From NCBI GenBank assembly GCA_012521705.1, contig JAAYLX010000014.1, positions 1 to 53,500 on the forward strand: a DNA stretch of 53,500 nucleotides. The letters run 5' to 3'. The position numbers were made by a program, and so were the translations under genes. This DNA comes from Clostridiaceae bacterium (GTDB taxonomy: Bacteria > Bacillota > Clostridia > DSM-8532). This document shows positions 25,637-35,174 of the stretch, piece by piece (positions within the stretch are counted from its first letter, which is position 1; the number at the start of each line of letters is the position of its first letter). A model generated the notes under the pieces. The model saw only the letters and a list, made by a program, of their open reading frames with translations. It was not told where the DNA came from and did no database searches.

Positions 25637-28600
25637 ATGGATAAAGACGTTCTTTGCAGGCCTTCGCTTTGTGAAGCGTTCAAAGCTGTTTTGGAACAAT
25701 ATAAATTGAATAATTCTTTTTCATCTGCATACATAACCGGACTTTGCTATCATAAGAATCACAGATGCATTGATCTGTATGTTGAATGTGATATAAAAAT
25801 GGGACCTCAGCAATTAAAGGAGCTGAAAAAGGCCCTTTCGAAGTTCTTTCAGGTTTGCGTCAATATTTATCCTAAATTCAAAACCGTCAATTTTTCTGAA
25901 ATTCAGGACTGGCAGAAAGATTATTTAATTTATCAGATCCAGGAAGAAAAGCCACACATGTGCCATTTTCTTGAGAATGCGGAATTCAGGCTTTCAGGAC
26001 CAGATCTCAAAATCCTTCTTAAGAATCAATCTTCTGCCATTCTTGTTTCTTCGGGAGTTGGCCAGGTTATAGAAAAAGCCATGTTTGACCTGTTCGGTCA
26101 AGTGGTCAGGGTAAGTTTTAAAGATGCTCCGTCAGATGTTCAGGCTGTTGATTACCTTGAAAAGAAACAGGAAGAAGAAGAGCGCATCATAGCCCAAATG
26201 CTGGCGGAAGCAAATGAGCAGGAACAACAAAATAAAGCTAATTTGGCAAGGGATTTTGTTCAGGAAAACGGCGGATATACCAGAAACGGCAAATCAAACA
26301 ACGGATATAAAGCTTCCGGAAAAAACAAAGCCCCGAAAGACCCCAACATCATTTTTGGCAGGGGCATCAGGGGCGAGCCTGTTAAGATGAACCAGGTGGA
26401 TATAAATTCCGGTATGGTAACCATAGAAGGGCAAATACTTAAGACCGACCAGAGAGTTCTGAAAACCGGGTCAACCCTGTTTACCTTTGATATAACAGAC
26501 TTTTCATATTCCCTTACATGCAAGCTTTTTCCCAATGAAGAAGAGCTTGAAATTGTGAAGGAGAAACTTGTGAAAGGGCAATATATAAGGCTTAGCGGAG
26601 AAGCTCAATATGATATGTTCGCAAAAGAGCTTGTAATCCTTGCCCGGGATATTCTGCTTATTGATGTTGAAAACAAAAGCAGATCAGACAATGCTCCCGA
26701 AAAGAGGGTTGAGCTTCATTTGCACACCCAGATGAGCCAACTGGATGCTGTAAGTGCTGTAAAAGATATTATCAACAGGGCGGCAAGCTGGGGACACAAA
26801 GCTGTAGCAATTACCGATCATGGTGTTGTCCAGGCATTCCCCGATGCCCAGAACACCGTAAACGCCCTTAAAAAGAAGGGCAAGGAAGTTAAAGTTATCT
26901 ATGGCCTGGAAAGCTATTTTATTGCCAATGAGAGATACTCAAAAGGAGAGCTGGATTTCAGACAATCCGAGACTTTCCACGCCGTTATACTTGTAAAGAA
27001 CCAAACAGGGCTTAAGAACCTGTATAAAATAGTATCTGAAAGCCATCTTAATTACTTTTACAAAAGGCCGAGAGTGCCCAAATCCCTCTTTGAAAAGTAC
27101 AGGGAGGGCCTTGTAATAGGAAGCGCCTGTGAAGCCGGGGAATTATTCAGGGCTGTTTTGAACGGGGCTTCTGAGGAGGAGCTTATTAGAATAGCTTCAT
27201 ATTATGACTATCTTGAAATTCAGCCCATTGCCAATAACGCCTTTATGATCAGAAGCGGACAGGTGCCTGACGAAGAGACTCTGAGAGAATATAACCGTCG
27301 GATAGTGGAGCTTGGGGAGAAACTGAACAAACCTGTTGTCGCAACGTGTGATGTTCATTTTCTGGACCCTGAGGACAGAATATTCAGGGAAATCCTTCAG
27401 ACCGGACAGGGGTATAAGGACGCCGCTTATCAGCCTCCTGTTTTCTTCAGGACCACTGAAGAAATGTTGAAGGAATTTGCGTACCTTGGCGAAGAAAAAG
27501 CCTACGAGGTTGTTGTAACCAACACCAACAAAATCGCTGATATGATGGATTGGATTGAGCCAATACCCCAGGGAACCTTCCCGCCCCATATTGAGGGAGC
27601 GGAAGAAGACATTAAAAGAATGAGCGAGGAAAAGGTCCGCGAACTATACGGGGACCCGCTTCCTGAAATTGTTCGGGCGCGTGTCGACAGGGAATTGGGA
27701 TCAATTATCAAAAACGGATTTTCGGTTATGTACATGATTGCCCAGAAACTTGTCCATAAGTCGTTAAGTGACGGGTATCTCGTTGGCTCCAGAGGTTCGG
27801 TTGGCTCAAGCTTGGTGGCTTATCTTATTGGAATTACAGAGGTAAACTCTTTGCCTGCCCACTACCGGTGCGGCAAATGCAAGTATTCGGAGTTTCACGA
27901 GAACAATGAGGCAGTGGCATGCGGATTTGACCTTCCGGACAAAAACTGCCCCGTATGCGGGGAACCCCTCATTAAGGACGGTTATGATATACCATTTGAA
28001 ACATTCCTGGGATTTGACGGAGATAAAGAGCCAGATATAGATCTTAACTTCTCGGGTGAATACCAGCCAAGAGCCCATAAATATACCGAGGAACTCTTTG
28101 GCGAAGGCTATGTCTTTAGAGCTGGAACTATTGCGACAATAGCGGAAAAGACAGCATACGGATTTGCCAAGAAGTATCTTGAAGAGCAGAATATTATTGG
28201 CACCCGGGCGGAGATTGAACGGCTTGCAAGCGGATGTACCGGAATAAAAAGAACCACCGGTCAGCATCCGGGGGGAGTCATGGTATGTCCCCACCACAAA
28301 GATATATATGATTTCACCCCAATACAGAGGCCCGCTGACGATACCGAATCGGATATTATAACCACCCATTTTGACTACCATTCCATAAGCGGCCGCATAT
28401 TGAAACTTGATATACTGGGTCACGACGACCCTACGGTAATACGTATGCTTGAGGACCTGACAGGTGTTGACGCAAAATCAATACCTATCGGGGAAAAGAA
28501 GACAATGGGCATATTCTCCGGTACGGAGCCGCTGGGAGTGACTCCCGAACAGATTCGAAGTGAGGTAGGAACTTATGGTGTGCCTGAGTTTGGCACCAAA

Positions 28601-29455
28601 TTTGTCCGACAGATGCTGGTAGATACAATGCCTACAACATTTGCCGAACTCATCCGTATATCGGGGCTTTCCCACGGTACCGATGTCTGGCTGAACAATG
28701 CCCAGGACCTCATCAGGGAAGGAGTTACCACCCTTCCCAATGTAATTGCCTGTCGTGACGACATTATGATTTATCTTATTCAGAAGGGTCTTCCGCCTCT
28801 GACTTCCTTCAAGATAATGGAATCGGTACGTAAAGGAAAAGGGCTGAGCGCGGATGATGAGGCGCTTATGAGGGAGAATAACGTCCCCGAATGGTACATA
28901 GAATCGTGCAAAAGGATAAAATACATGTTCCCAAAAGCCCACGCGGCAGCCTATGTTATGATGGCATTCAGGATTGCTTGGTTTAAAGTGTATTACCCGG
29001 AAGCTTTTTATGCCACATATTTCACCGTAAGGGCGGATACATTTGATGTGGGAATAATCTCAAAAGGCTATAACGCCATTAAACAGGCCATAGAGGATAT
29101 AGAAAAGAAGGGTAATCTCGCCACAAACAAGGAAAAAGACCTGCTTACAATATTGGAAGTCGCCCTTGAAATGACTGCCAGAGGCATAAAATGTCTTCCT
29201 GTTGACTTATATAAATCCTCGGCTGACAAATTCCAGATAACAAAGGATGGACTTCTTCCTCCATTTACAGCACTACCCGGACTGGGAGCTGCCGCGGCGC
29301 GTAATATTGTGGAAGCCAGAGACAAAGGTGGCAACTTTATTTCTGTGGAAGACCTCAAGGCGAGAGCAGGAGTGTCCAAAGCAGTAATTGAAATAATGGA
29401 AGACAACGGCTGTCTTGACGGCCTTGACCAAAGCAGCCAGCTTAGCCTGTTCTGA
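25637..29455 (+). CDS. polC: DNA polymerase III alpha subunit, PolC type, lacking the exonuclease domain
   Basis: The replicative polymerase of Gram-positive bacteria. The order is an N-terminal domain (1-200), OB fold (about 255-345), PHP domain from residue 356 (HLHT 361-364, ITDHG near 392), the PolC zinc finger (CGKC...CPVC, about 745-780), and the polymerase core with Asp800 and Asp802 in EPDIDLNF. At 1272 residues it is about 160 shorter than usual PolC. The proofreading DEDD exonuclease normally inserted within PHP, with an FDVETTGL-type start, is absent: YGLESYF (422-428) runs through about 18 residues straight into FHAVILVKNQTGLKNL (from 447). The reading frame is otherwise intact. 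Confidence 0.96.
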   Translation: MDKDVLCRPSLCEAFKAVLEQYKLNNSFSSAYITGLCYHKNHRCIDLYVECDIKMGPQQLKELKKALSKFFQVCVNIYPKFKTVNFSEIQDWQKDYLIYQIQEEKPHMCHFLENAEFRLSGPDLKILLKNQSSAILVSSGVGQVIEKAMFDLFGQVVRVSFKDAPSDVQAVDYLEKKQEEEERIIAQMLAEANEQEQQNKANLARDFVQENGGYTRNGKSNNGYKASGKNKAPKDPNIIFGRGIRGEPVKMNQVDINSGMVTIEGQILKTDQRVLKTGSTLFTFDITDFSYSLTCKLFPNEEELEIVKEKLVKGQYIRLSGEAQYDMFAKELVILARDILLIDVENKSRSDNAPEKRVELHLHTQMSQLDAVSAVKDIINRAASWGHKAVAITDHGVVQAFPDAQNTVNALKKKGKEVKVIYGLESYFIANERYSKGELDFRQSETFHAVILVKNQTGLKNLYKIVSESHLNYFYKRPRVPKSLFEKYREGLVIGSACEAGELFRAVLNGASEEELIRIASYYDYLEIQPIANNAFMIRSGQVPDEETLREYNRRIVELGEKLNKPVVATCDVHFLDPEDRIFREILQTGQGYKDAAYQPPVFFRTTEEMLKEFAYLGEEKAYEVVVTNTNKIADMMDWIEPIPQGTFPPHIEGAEEDIKRMSEEKVRELYGDPLPEIVRARVDRELGSIIKNGFSVMYMIAQKLVHKSLSDGYLVGSRGSVGSSLVAYLIGITEVNSLPAHYRCGKCKYSEFHENNEAVACGFDLPDKNCPVCGEPLIKDGYDIPFETFLGFDGDKEPDIDLNFSGEYQPRAHKYTEELFGEGYVFRAGTIATIAEKTAYGFAKKYLEEQNIIGTRAEIERLASGCTGIKRTTGQHPGGVMVCPHHKDIYDFTPIQRPADDTESDIITTHFDYHSISGRILKLDILGHDDPTVIRMLEDLTGVDAKSIPIGEKKTMGIFSGTEPLGVTPEQIRSEVGTYGVPEFGTKFVRQMLVDTMPTTFAELIRISGLSHGTDVWLNNAQDLIREGVTTLPNVIACRDDIMIYLIQKGLPPLTSFKIMESVRKGKGLSADDEALMRENNVPEWYIESCKRIKYMFPKAHAAAYVMMAFRIAWFKVYYPEAFYATYFTVRADTFDVGIISKGYNAIKQAIEDIEKKGNLATNKEKDLLTILEVALEMTARGIKCLPVDLYKSSADKFQITKDGLLPPFTALPGLGAAAARNIVEARDKGGNFISVEDLKARAGVSKAVIEIMEDNGCLDGLDQSSQLSLF

Positions 29456-29465
29456 GTACCTTTAT

Positions 29466-29487
29466 CCGTATTGGCAAATACGGTTTA
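29466..29487 (+). terminator. Possible terminator after polC
   Basis: A 7-bp stem CCGTATT/AATACGG with a GGCA loop and a weak T-rich tail, 10 bp after the stop. Confidence 0.4.
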
Positions 29488-29559
29488 ATATTTCAGGCAT
29501 AAAGCAAGAATACTGAAAGAAAGAAGAGATTAACTTTCAGTGAAAGGACGGTGAATCCC

Positions 29560-30135
29560 GTGAGTATCAGGGAACTTGTACTGAAAAACAGGTCATACAG
29601 AAGGTTTTACCAAAATGAGAAGATAGAAAGAACCTTGCTTGAAGAATTGGTGGATTTGGCAAGACTCTCTTCCTCAGGAGCAAACCTCCAGCCTTTAAAA
29701 TACGTTTTATCCAATGAGCCCGATAAAAATGAAATCATATTTCGGCATTTAAAATGGGCGGCTTATCTTAAAGACTGGAACGGGCCAGAGGAAGGGGAAA
29801 AGCCTTCGGCATATATAATTGTTCTTGGGGACAAGGAAATCTCAGGTAATTTCTTCTGGGATCACGGAATTGCCTGCCAGAGCATTCTTCTTGGAGCTTG
29901 TGAAAAAGGTCTTGGTGGCTGCATGTTTGGAAGCGTGGACAAAAAGGGACTGGCGGAGAAATTAGATATCCCCGAAAGATATGACATATTGGTGGTTATA
30001 GCTCTTGGCAAGCCGAAAGAAAAAGTTGTACTTGAAGATTTAAACGAAACAGGGGATATTAAATATTGGAGGGACGAAAACGGCGTCCACCATGTCCCCA
30101 AAAGAAAGCTTAAGGATATAATACTTGATATTTGA
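29560..30135 (+). CDS. Nitroreductase-family FMN oxidoreductase
   Basis: A 191-residue flavoprotein of the nitroreductase fold. The FMN-phosphate segment RSYRRF lies near the N terminus, followed by LARLSSSGANLQPLKYVL, and the GLGGCMFGSVDKKGLAEKL helix region leads to VVIALGKPKE. Such enzymes reduce nitro groups, quinones or other acceptors with NAD(P)H; the substrate is unknown. Two in-frame GTG codons (29551 and 29560) follow AAAGGA (29543-29548); the second has workable spacing and is chosen. No operon partner is evident. Confidence 0.88.
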   Translation: MSIRELVLKNRSYRRFYQNEKIERTLLEELVDLARLSSSGANLQPLKYVLSNEPDKNEIIFRHLKWAAYLKDWNGPEEGEKPSAYIIVLGDKEISGNFFWDHGIACQSILLGACEKGLGGCMFGSVDKKGLAEKLDIPERYDILVVIALGKPKEKVVLEDLNETGDIKYWRDENGVHHVPKRKLKDIILDI

Positions 30136-30261
30136 TACTTACCGGGACATCTTTGGCATATTACTAATTCTGATCGGTGCATTTAATTGGCTTCGGAAGT
30201 TCACAGCTATGATAAAACTCGATTTCTTTTGTTTAATGAGTAATTTTCCAGGAGGTTTAAT

Positions 30262-31086
30262 ATGCAGGAGCTGGTAAAAAGACTTGAAAACACTGTGGAA
30301 TTTCTTAAAGAAAAACTTAATCAAATCCCCGAAATAGCAATAATTTTGGGCTCCGGTCTCGGAAGCCTTGCAGACCTTATAACAGACAAAGTTGAAATAC
30401 CCTATGAAATTATTCCCGGCTTTCCAGTGACCACTGTTGCCGGGCATGAGGGAAAGCTTATTGCAGGAAATTTAAGAGGTAAAAGAGTTCTTGCCATGAA
30501 GGGCAGGTTCCATTATTACGAGGGAAATGAAATGGACTCGGTGGTATATCCGATTCGGGTCTTCAAAAAGCTCGGAATTGAGAAAATAATTGTAACCAAT
30601 GCCGCAGGCGGCGTAAACAAAGAATTCAAACCTGGTGATCTCATGCTTATAACAGACCACATTGGCCTTTTCTGTGAGAATCCTTTACGCGGTGAAAACC
30701 CTGACGAATTAGGGCCGAGATTCCCTGATATGACCATGGCTTATGACCGCGAGGTACAGAAACTTGCCCTGAATTGTGCTGAAAAAGCAGGCATTGAATT
30801 AAAAACAGGCATTTACTGCTATTGTAAAGGTCCATCCTATGAATCGCCTGCAGAAATAAGGGCAATAAGGGTTTTAGGCGCTGACGCAGTTGGCATGTCC
30901 ACAGTTCCGGAAGTTATTGCAGCAAGGCATATGGGTATGAAGATACTGGGAATATCATGCATAACCAATATGGCCGCAGGAATTCTGGACCAGCCACTTG
31001 ATCACAAAGAAGTAATGGAAACCGGAAAGATGGTTGAAAGAAAGTTCTCAGGACTTGTCAGTGAAATAGTATCCTGCTGGGGCTAA
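30262..31086 (+). CDS. punA: Purine nucleoside phosphorylase, trimeric type
   Basis: A 274-residue enzyme splitting purine nucleosides with phosphate into base and ribose-1-phosphate. The glycine loop LGSGLGSLAD, GRFHYYEG, VTNAAGGVN, the KGPSYESPAE segment and ISCITNMAAGI are characteristic of the NP-I trimeric class. The Asn in CITNMAAG and the Glu in YESPAE correspond to human N243 and E201, which favour 6-oxopurines (inosine, guanosine). AGGAGG precedes the ATG. It lies directly upstream of S-adenosylhomocysteinase, linking both to purine and SAM by-product salvage. Confidence 0.95.
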   Translation: MQELVKRLENTVEFLKEKLNQIPEIAIILGSGLGSLADLITDKVEIPYEIIPGFPVTTVAGHEGKLIAGNLRGKRVLAMKGRFHYYEGNEMDSVVYPIRVFKKLGIEKIIVTNAAGGVNKEFKPGDLMLITDHIGLFCENPLRGENPDELGPRFPDMTMAYDREVQKLALNCAEKAGIELKTGIYCYCKGPSYESPAEIRAIRVLGADAVGMSTVPEVIAARHMGMKILGISCITNMAAGILDQPLDHKEVMETGKMVERKFSGLVSEIVSCWG

Positions 31087-31244
31087 TAACTTCAATATAT
31101 CTATAGAGAACTTGGAGTTTCTATTGGTGTAAGAACATAGAGCTTTTTTGCGTGAAAAACTTATTGTTTAATTGGTGAAAAAACTTAGAGTGTTTAAATT
31201 GTGAATCACAAAACTAATTCGATTTAAAAGAGCGGAGGAGCAAA

Positions 31245-32492
31245 GTGGATTATCAGATTCGTGATATAACTCTGGCTGAGTCCGGACGAAAGAAAATAGA
31301 ATGGGTTAAACAATACATGCCAATTCTGTCTGAGCTTGAAGAAGAGTTCAGTAAAACCAAACCTTTTGAGGGAGTAAAAATCTCCCTTTCGGTTCATTTG
31401 GAAGCCAAGACCGCTTATTTGTCAAAGGTTCTGGCGGCAGGCGGGGCACAGATGTCTGTTACAGGCAGCAATCCCCTTTCCACCCAGGACGATGTTGCAG
31501 CAGCTCTTGTGGCAGACGGCATTCAGGTTTTTGCCTGGCACGGCTCAACTGAGGAGGAGTATGCAAGGCATATAGAAATGACTCTGGAACACGGTCCCAA
31601 CATAATAATTGATGACGGGGGAGACCTTGTTTCTGCCCTGCATACCAAAAAGCAGGACCTGATACCTAACGTTTGGGGCGGATGCGAAGAGACCACCACA
31701 GGTATTCTCAGGTTAAAGGCAATGGAGCGGGACGGAGTGCTGAAAATTCCCATGATGGCAGTAAATGACGCCATGTGCAAGCACCTGTTTGATAACCGGT
31801 ACGGAACCGGCCAGTCGGTTTGGGACGGCATAAACAGAACTACCAACCTTATTGTGGCCGGGAAAACGGTAGTTGTGGCAGGGTATGGATGGTGCGGCAA
31901 GGGTGTTGCCCTAAGAGCCCTGGGACTTGGCGCAAAAGTAATCATTACCGAAATTGACCCTGTAAAGGCAATAGAGGCAGTAATGGACGGATTTACAGTA
32001 ATGACCATGGATGAGGCGGCTCCTTTGGGTGATATCTTTATCACGGTTACAGGATGCATAAAAGTAATCCATGAGGAACATTTCAAGAAAATGAAAGACG
32101 GCGCGATTCTCTGCAACGCCGGACATTTCAACGTTGAGATATCCATTCCCGACCTTGAAAAGCTGTCTGTAACTGCAAGGGAATACAGAAAAAATATCAT
32201 GGGCTATACTATGGAAGACGGCCGCACACTTTACCTTCTTGGAGAAGGCCGCCTTGTCAATCTGGCATGCGGAGACGGACATCCTGCGGAAATTATGGAT
32301 ATGAGTTTTGCCGTTCAGGCAATGAGCGCCCTTTATATAAAGGAGAACAGGGACAGACTCATGCCTAAAGTGTTTGATATCCCTGAGGAAATTGACAGGA
32401 ATATTGCCCTGCGCAAGCTCAAAAGCATAGGCGTTGAAATAGATAAGCTGACTGATGAACAGGAAAGATATCTTGGAAGCTGGCAGGTGTAA
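31245..32492 (+). CDS. ahcY: Adenosylhomocysteinase
   Basis: A 415-residue NAD-dependent enzyme hydrolysing S-adenosylhomocysteine to homocysteine and adenosine. The substrate domain has VHLEAKTAYL, GSNPLSTQDDVAAAL and GCEETTTGI, and the Rossmann segment GYGWCGKGVALRALGLGAKVIITE starts near residue 213. The C-terminal HPAEIMDMSFAVQA is intact. It is the short form of archaea and thermophilic bacteria, lacking the insertion of the longer enzyme. GTG 31245 is supported by GGAGGAG. The 158-bp gap before it shows no certain promoter. Confidence 0.96.
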   Translation: MDYQIRDITLAESGRKKIEWVKQYMPILSELEEEFSKTKPFEGVKISLSVHLEAKTAYLSKVLAAGGAQMSVTGSNPLSTQDDVAAALVADGIQVFAWHGSTEEEYARHIEMTLEHGPNIIIDDGGDLVSALHTKKQDLIPNVWGGCEETTTGILRLKAMERDGVLKIPMMAVNDAMCKHLFDNRYGTGQSVWDGINRTTNLIVAGKTVVVAGYGWCGKGVALRALGLGAKVIITEIDPVKAIEAVMDGFTVMTMDEAAPLGDIFITVTGCIKVIHEEHFKKMKDGAILCNAGHFNVEISIPDLEKLSVTAREYRKNIMGYTMEDGRTLYLLGEGRLVNLACGDGHPAEIMDMSFAVQAMSALYIKENRDRLMPKVFDIPEEIDRNIALRKLKSIGVEIDKLTDEQERYLGSWQV

Positions 32493-32501
32493 ATAGGCTT
32501 T

Positions 32502-33695
32502 TTAAGGCTGGGATTTGATTTCCGAATAGAGGGTTATTGTGTTTTTCCCCTTTTCCTTGGATTTATAAAGCGCTCTGTCAGCTGCTTCTATAAGTTCTGA
32601 AGCAGTTTTTCCGTCATCCGGGTATGACGAAATTCCAACTGACACAGTTAACTTAGGGGAAGTGTTGGTCTGCACTAATCTCCTGAATTGTTCCGCAATT
32701 GTAAATGCTCTGGCGGGCGGCGTTGACGGGAGTATCACCAAAAACTCGTCACCGCCGTAGCGTCCGATGACATCATCCTGCCTGAAAGAGGATTTGGCAA
32801 GGTTTGCTACCATTTTTATGCACCTGTCTCCAGCCCGGTGGCCCATTGTATCGTTTATATTCTTAAAATCATCTATATCCATCATAATAACCGACAGCAT
32901 ATAATGGGGTGTTCTTTTAAGTATTGCTTCAAGGCTGCCGGTGATGGCAGAATTTGAGTACAGATCCGTCAGACTGTCTTTTTTGGACTTTTCCAAAAGC
33001 CTGCGGTTTGATCGCTCTATTTCGTTTACCCGTTTTATGACTTCGGATTGAATTGAGAAATTCATTCGCCTGAGATCATCAACATTTTTGGAGTATTCCC
33101 TGAAAAGTTGCCCGAGTGAGTTCTGATATACGAAAACTGAACAAAGCAAGAAACCCGCACCGGTGAGGAAAACTGTCTCCGCGGTGATTGTATCTGTTAA
33201 GAGCCACACTCCCAGTGCGGCACTAATCATGAAAAGACCGAAATATGCGATACAATAATATTTCTTTTTATTATAGAAACAATAAAATATCATGAATGCA
33301 TTTGTCAGAAGAACTGCTGTGATTACAATTATAAAAAGCACCAATTTTGAGCTGTATTCCAATAGATTTGCATTAAAATATGCGACTCCTGTGACAAGAA
33401 AAGGGAACATATAATATATTTTTAGTCCCTCACCTTCTTTGAAAAGCAGGGTGGAGGTGCAAAAAACTGTCAGCAATATATGTCCCAGAAACAGTAAATT
33501 TAATGCATGGGATTTATCATAGGGTGCAGCTAAGAAAGCTGCAATATTAAAAAACAGAGGGATAACAAAATTAAGACCGAACGCCCTTGTTTTCAGCGGC
33601 TGAAATTTGACCACCAAAGCGTTTATAATAAAATAAGCAGAAAAAATAACTGATATTAAAAGAAACATCTGATTCTCAAGGTAAAAAAACAGCAT
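32502..33695 (-). CDS. Membrane diguanylate cyclase (GGDEF)
   Basis: A 397-residue protein with seven or eight membrane segments (about 1-205), a short helical linker and a GGDEF domain (about 240-395). The active-site motif GGDEF is intact at 314-318. An RxxD inhibitory site (RQDD, 305-308) stands five residues upstream, as in product-inhibited cyclases. It should make cyclic di-GMP in response to a membrane signal; no EAL domain is present. GGAGG precedes the ATG on the minus strand. It converges with ahcY with a 9-bp gap between stops. Confidence 0.94.
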   Translation of the reverse strand: MLFFYLENQMFLLISVIFSAYFIINALVVKFQPLKTRAFGLNFVIPLFFNIAAFLAAPYDKSHALNLLFLGHILLTVFCTSTLLFKEGEGLKIYYMFPFLVTGVAYFNANLLEYSSKLVLFIIVITAVLLTNAFMIFYCFYNKKKYYCIAYFGLFMISAALGVWLLTDTITAETVFLTGAGFLLCSVFVYQNSLGQLFREYSKNVDDLRRMNFSIQSEVIKRVNEIERSNRRLLEKSKKDSLTDLYSNSAITGSLEAILKRTPHYMLSVIMMDIDDFKNINDTMGHRAGDRCIKMVANLAKSSFRQDDVIGRYGGDEFLVILPSTPPARAFTIAEQFRRLVQTNTSPKLTVSVGISSYPDDGKTASELIEAADRALYKSKEKGKNTITLYSEIKSQP

Positions 33696-33780
33696 CTGGG
33701 CCTCCGAATTAAAATATTTGTCTGTCCTTAATATCGGAAAAATGGGGCCCTTGTTTTACAAGCCGTAAAATGGTTTACTA

Positions 33781-33808
33781 TTGACAGAGGTATGTTTAGG
33801 TATAAGAT
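33781..33808 (+). promoter_or_regulatory. Candidate promoter of the M16 peptidase pair
   Basis: Perfect TTGACA (33781-33786) with a -10-like TAAGAT (33803-33808) at 16-bp spacing; an overlapping TATAAG is at 33801. The gene starts about 55 bp downstream. Confidence 0.55.
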
Positions 33809-33860
33809 AGCAGTAAAAAGAAAAAATACCTTGTATATGATGAGAACAGGAGGGGTTTGA

Positions 33861-35174
33861 ATGGGTTTGCCTGCCGGAAAGACTTCGGTTGAAAAACTTG
33901 CAGAAAAAAATGGTGTTCAATTTTATCGTATAAAATCGGATAAATTCAAGACAACGAGAATTGATCTGTTTTTCATGGATAATCTTGAAAGGGACAGGGC
34001 AAGCGGAAACGCGCTGTTGCCGTCAATTCTTAAAAGGGGATGCGCAAGCTATCCCAGTGTCACAGAGTTTGAACGGAAACTTGAAGAATTATACGGGGCT
34101 GATATAGACGGAGGTTCCCTGAAAAAAGGTGAAACCCAGCTAATATCATTTCATATGTCCCATATTTCTGACAGATATACCCTGGGGAATGAAAAGCTAT
34201 TTGATGAGTGCAGCCAGCTGTTGATGTGCATACTGGAAAAACCGCTTATTGAGGAGAACGGATTTAAAAAATCCGTGTTTGCCAAAGAAAGAGACAACCT
34301 TATAGATTATATCCGGAGCCGGGTCAACAATAAAATGCGTTTTTCCATGACAAGGTGCATTGAGGAGATGTGTAAGGGAGAACCCTATGCCATCTCTGAA
34401 GTCGGTTCGGAAGCCGATGCGTTGCTTCTGACTCCGCAGAATACCCTTGAATTGTACAGGGAAATGATCCAGACTTATCCTGCATACGTCTATATTTCAG
34501 GAGAAGTTGACGATATCAGTATCCAGAATTTCATTGATAATTTCATCTCGATGGGAAGAGGAAATATCAAATCTCTTAAGACTTCCCCGGTACAGAAAAA
34601 TGTGAGCGAAGTAAAAAGAATTGATGAGAGCATGGATGTGAATCAAGGGAAATTATGTCTGGGCTTCAGAACCCAGGTTGACGCCTGCTCGCCAGATTAC
34701 TATCCCCTCGTAGTGTATAACGGTATTTTAGGCGGTGACACACATTCGAAACTGTTCCAGAATGTAAGGGAGAAGGCGAGCCTTGCGTACTATGCCCAGT
34801 CCATACTGGAAAAATATAAAGGACTCATGATTATTTTAAGCGGTATAGAAGCCGAAAACCGAGGCAAGGCCGAAGAGATTATATTAAAACAGGTCGAAGA
34901 AATGAAAAATGGAAATATCTCAAAGGAAGAGATTGAGGCCACCAAAAAAGCTCTGGAGACCGGAATGAAATCCATGCAGGACAGCCAGGGCTCAATTGTC
35001 GATTTCTTTATGAGCCAGCATCTTACCAATTGTACCGAGGATTTCGATTCCCAGGCTGAGAAATTCAAGAGTGTTTCCATGGATGATGTGGTCAGAATAG
35101 CGCAGAATGTTCAGCTTGATACTGTATATTTCCTGAAGCCAAATGAAAAAGCAAGTGGGGAGGGGAATGAATGA
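33861..35174 (+). CDS. M16-family peptidase-like protein, inactive subunit (YmfF-like)
   Basis: A 437-residue member of the pitrilysin/M16 fold. At the position of the zinc motif it reads LPSILKRGCASYPSV, so the HxxEH motif is absent. It should be the non-catalytic partner of the next gene. YmfF/YmfH-like pairs are widespread in Firmicutes; their substrates are poorly known. AGGAGGGG precedes the ATG, and the stop overlaps the next ATG by 4 bp, suggesting a stoichiometric complex. Confidence 0.88.
   Translation: MGLPAGKTSVEKLAEKNGVQFYRIKSDKFKTTRIDLFFMDNLERDRASGNALLPSILKRGCASYPSVTEFERKLEELYGADIDGGSLKKGETQLISFHMSHISDRYTLGNEKLFDECSQLLMCILEKPLIEENGFKKSVFAKERDNLIDYIRSRVNNKMRFSMTRCIEEMCKGEPYAISEVGSEADALLLTPQNTLELYREMIQTYPAYVYISGEVDDISIQNFIDNFISMGRGNIKSLKTSPVQKNVSEVKRIDESMDVNQGKLCLGFRTQVDACSPDYYPLVVYNGILGGDTHSKLFQNVREKASLAYYAQSILEKYKGLMIILSGIEAENRGKAEEIILKQVEEMKNGNISKEEIEATKKALETGMKSMQDSQGSIVDFFMSQHLTNCTEDFDSQAEKFKSVSMDDVVRIAQNVQLDTVYFLKPNEKASGEGNE

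Noticed and set aside
32493..32501. A terminator between converging ahcY and the diguanylate cyclase gene
   Set aside because: The gap is only 9 bp and no stem with a T run is visible at the junction.
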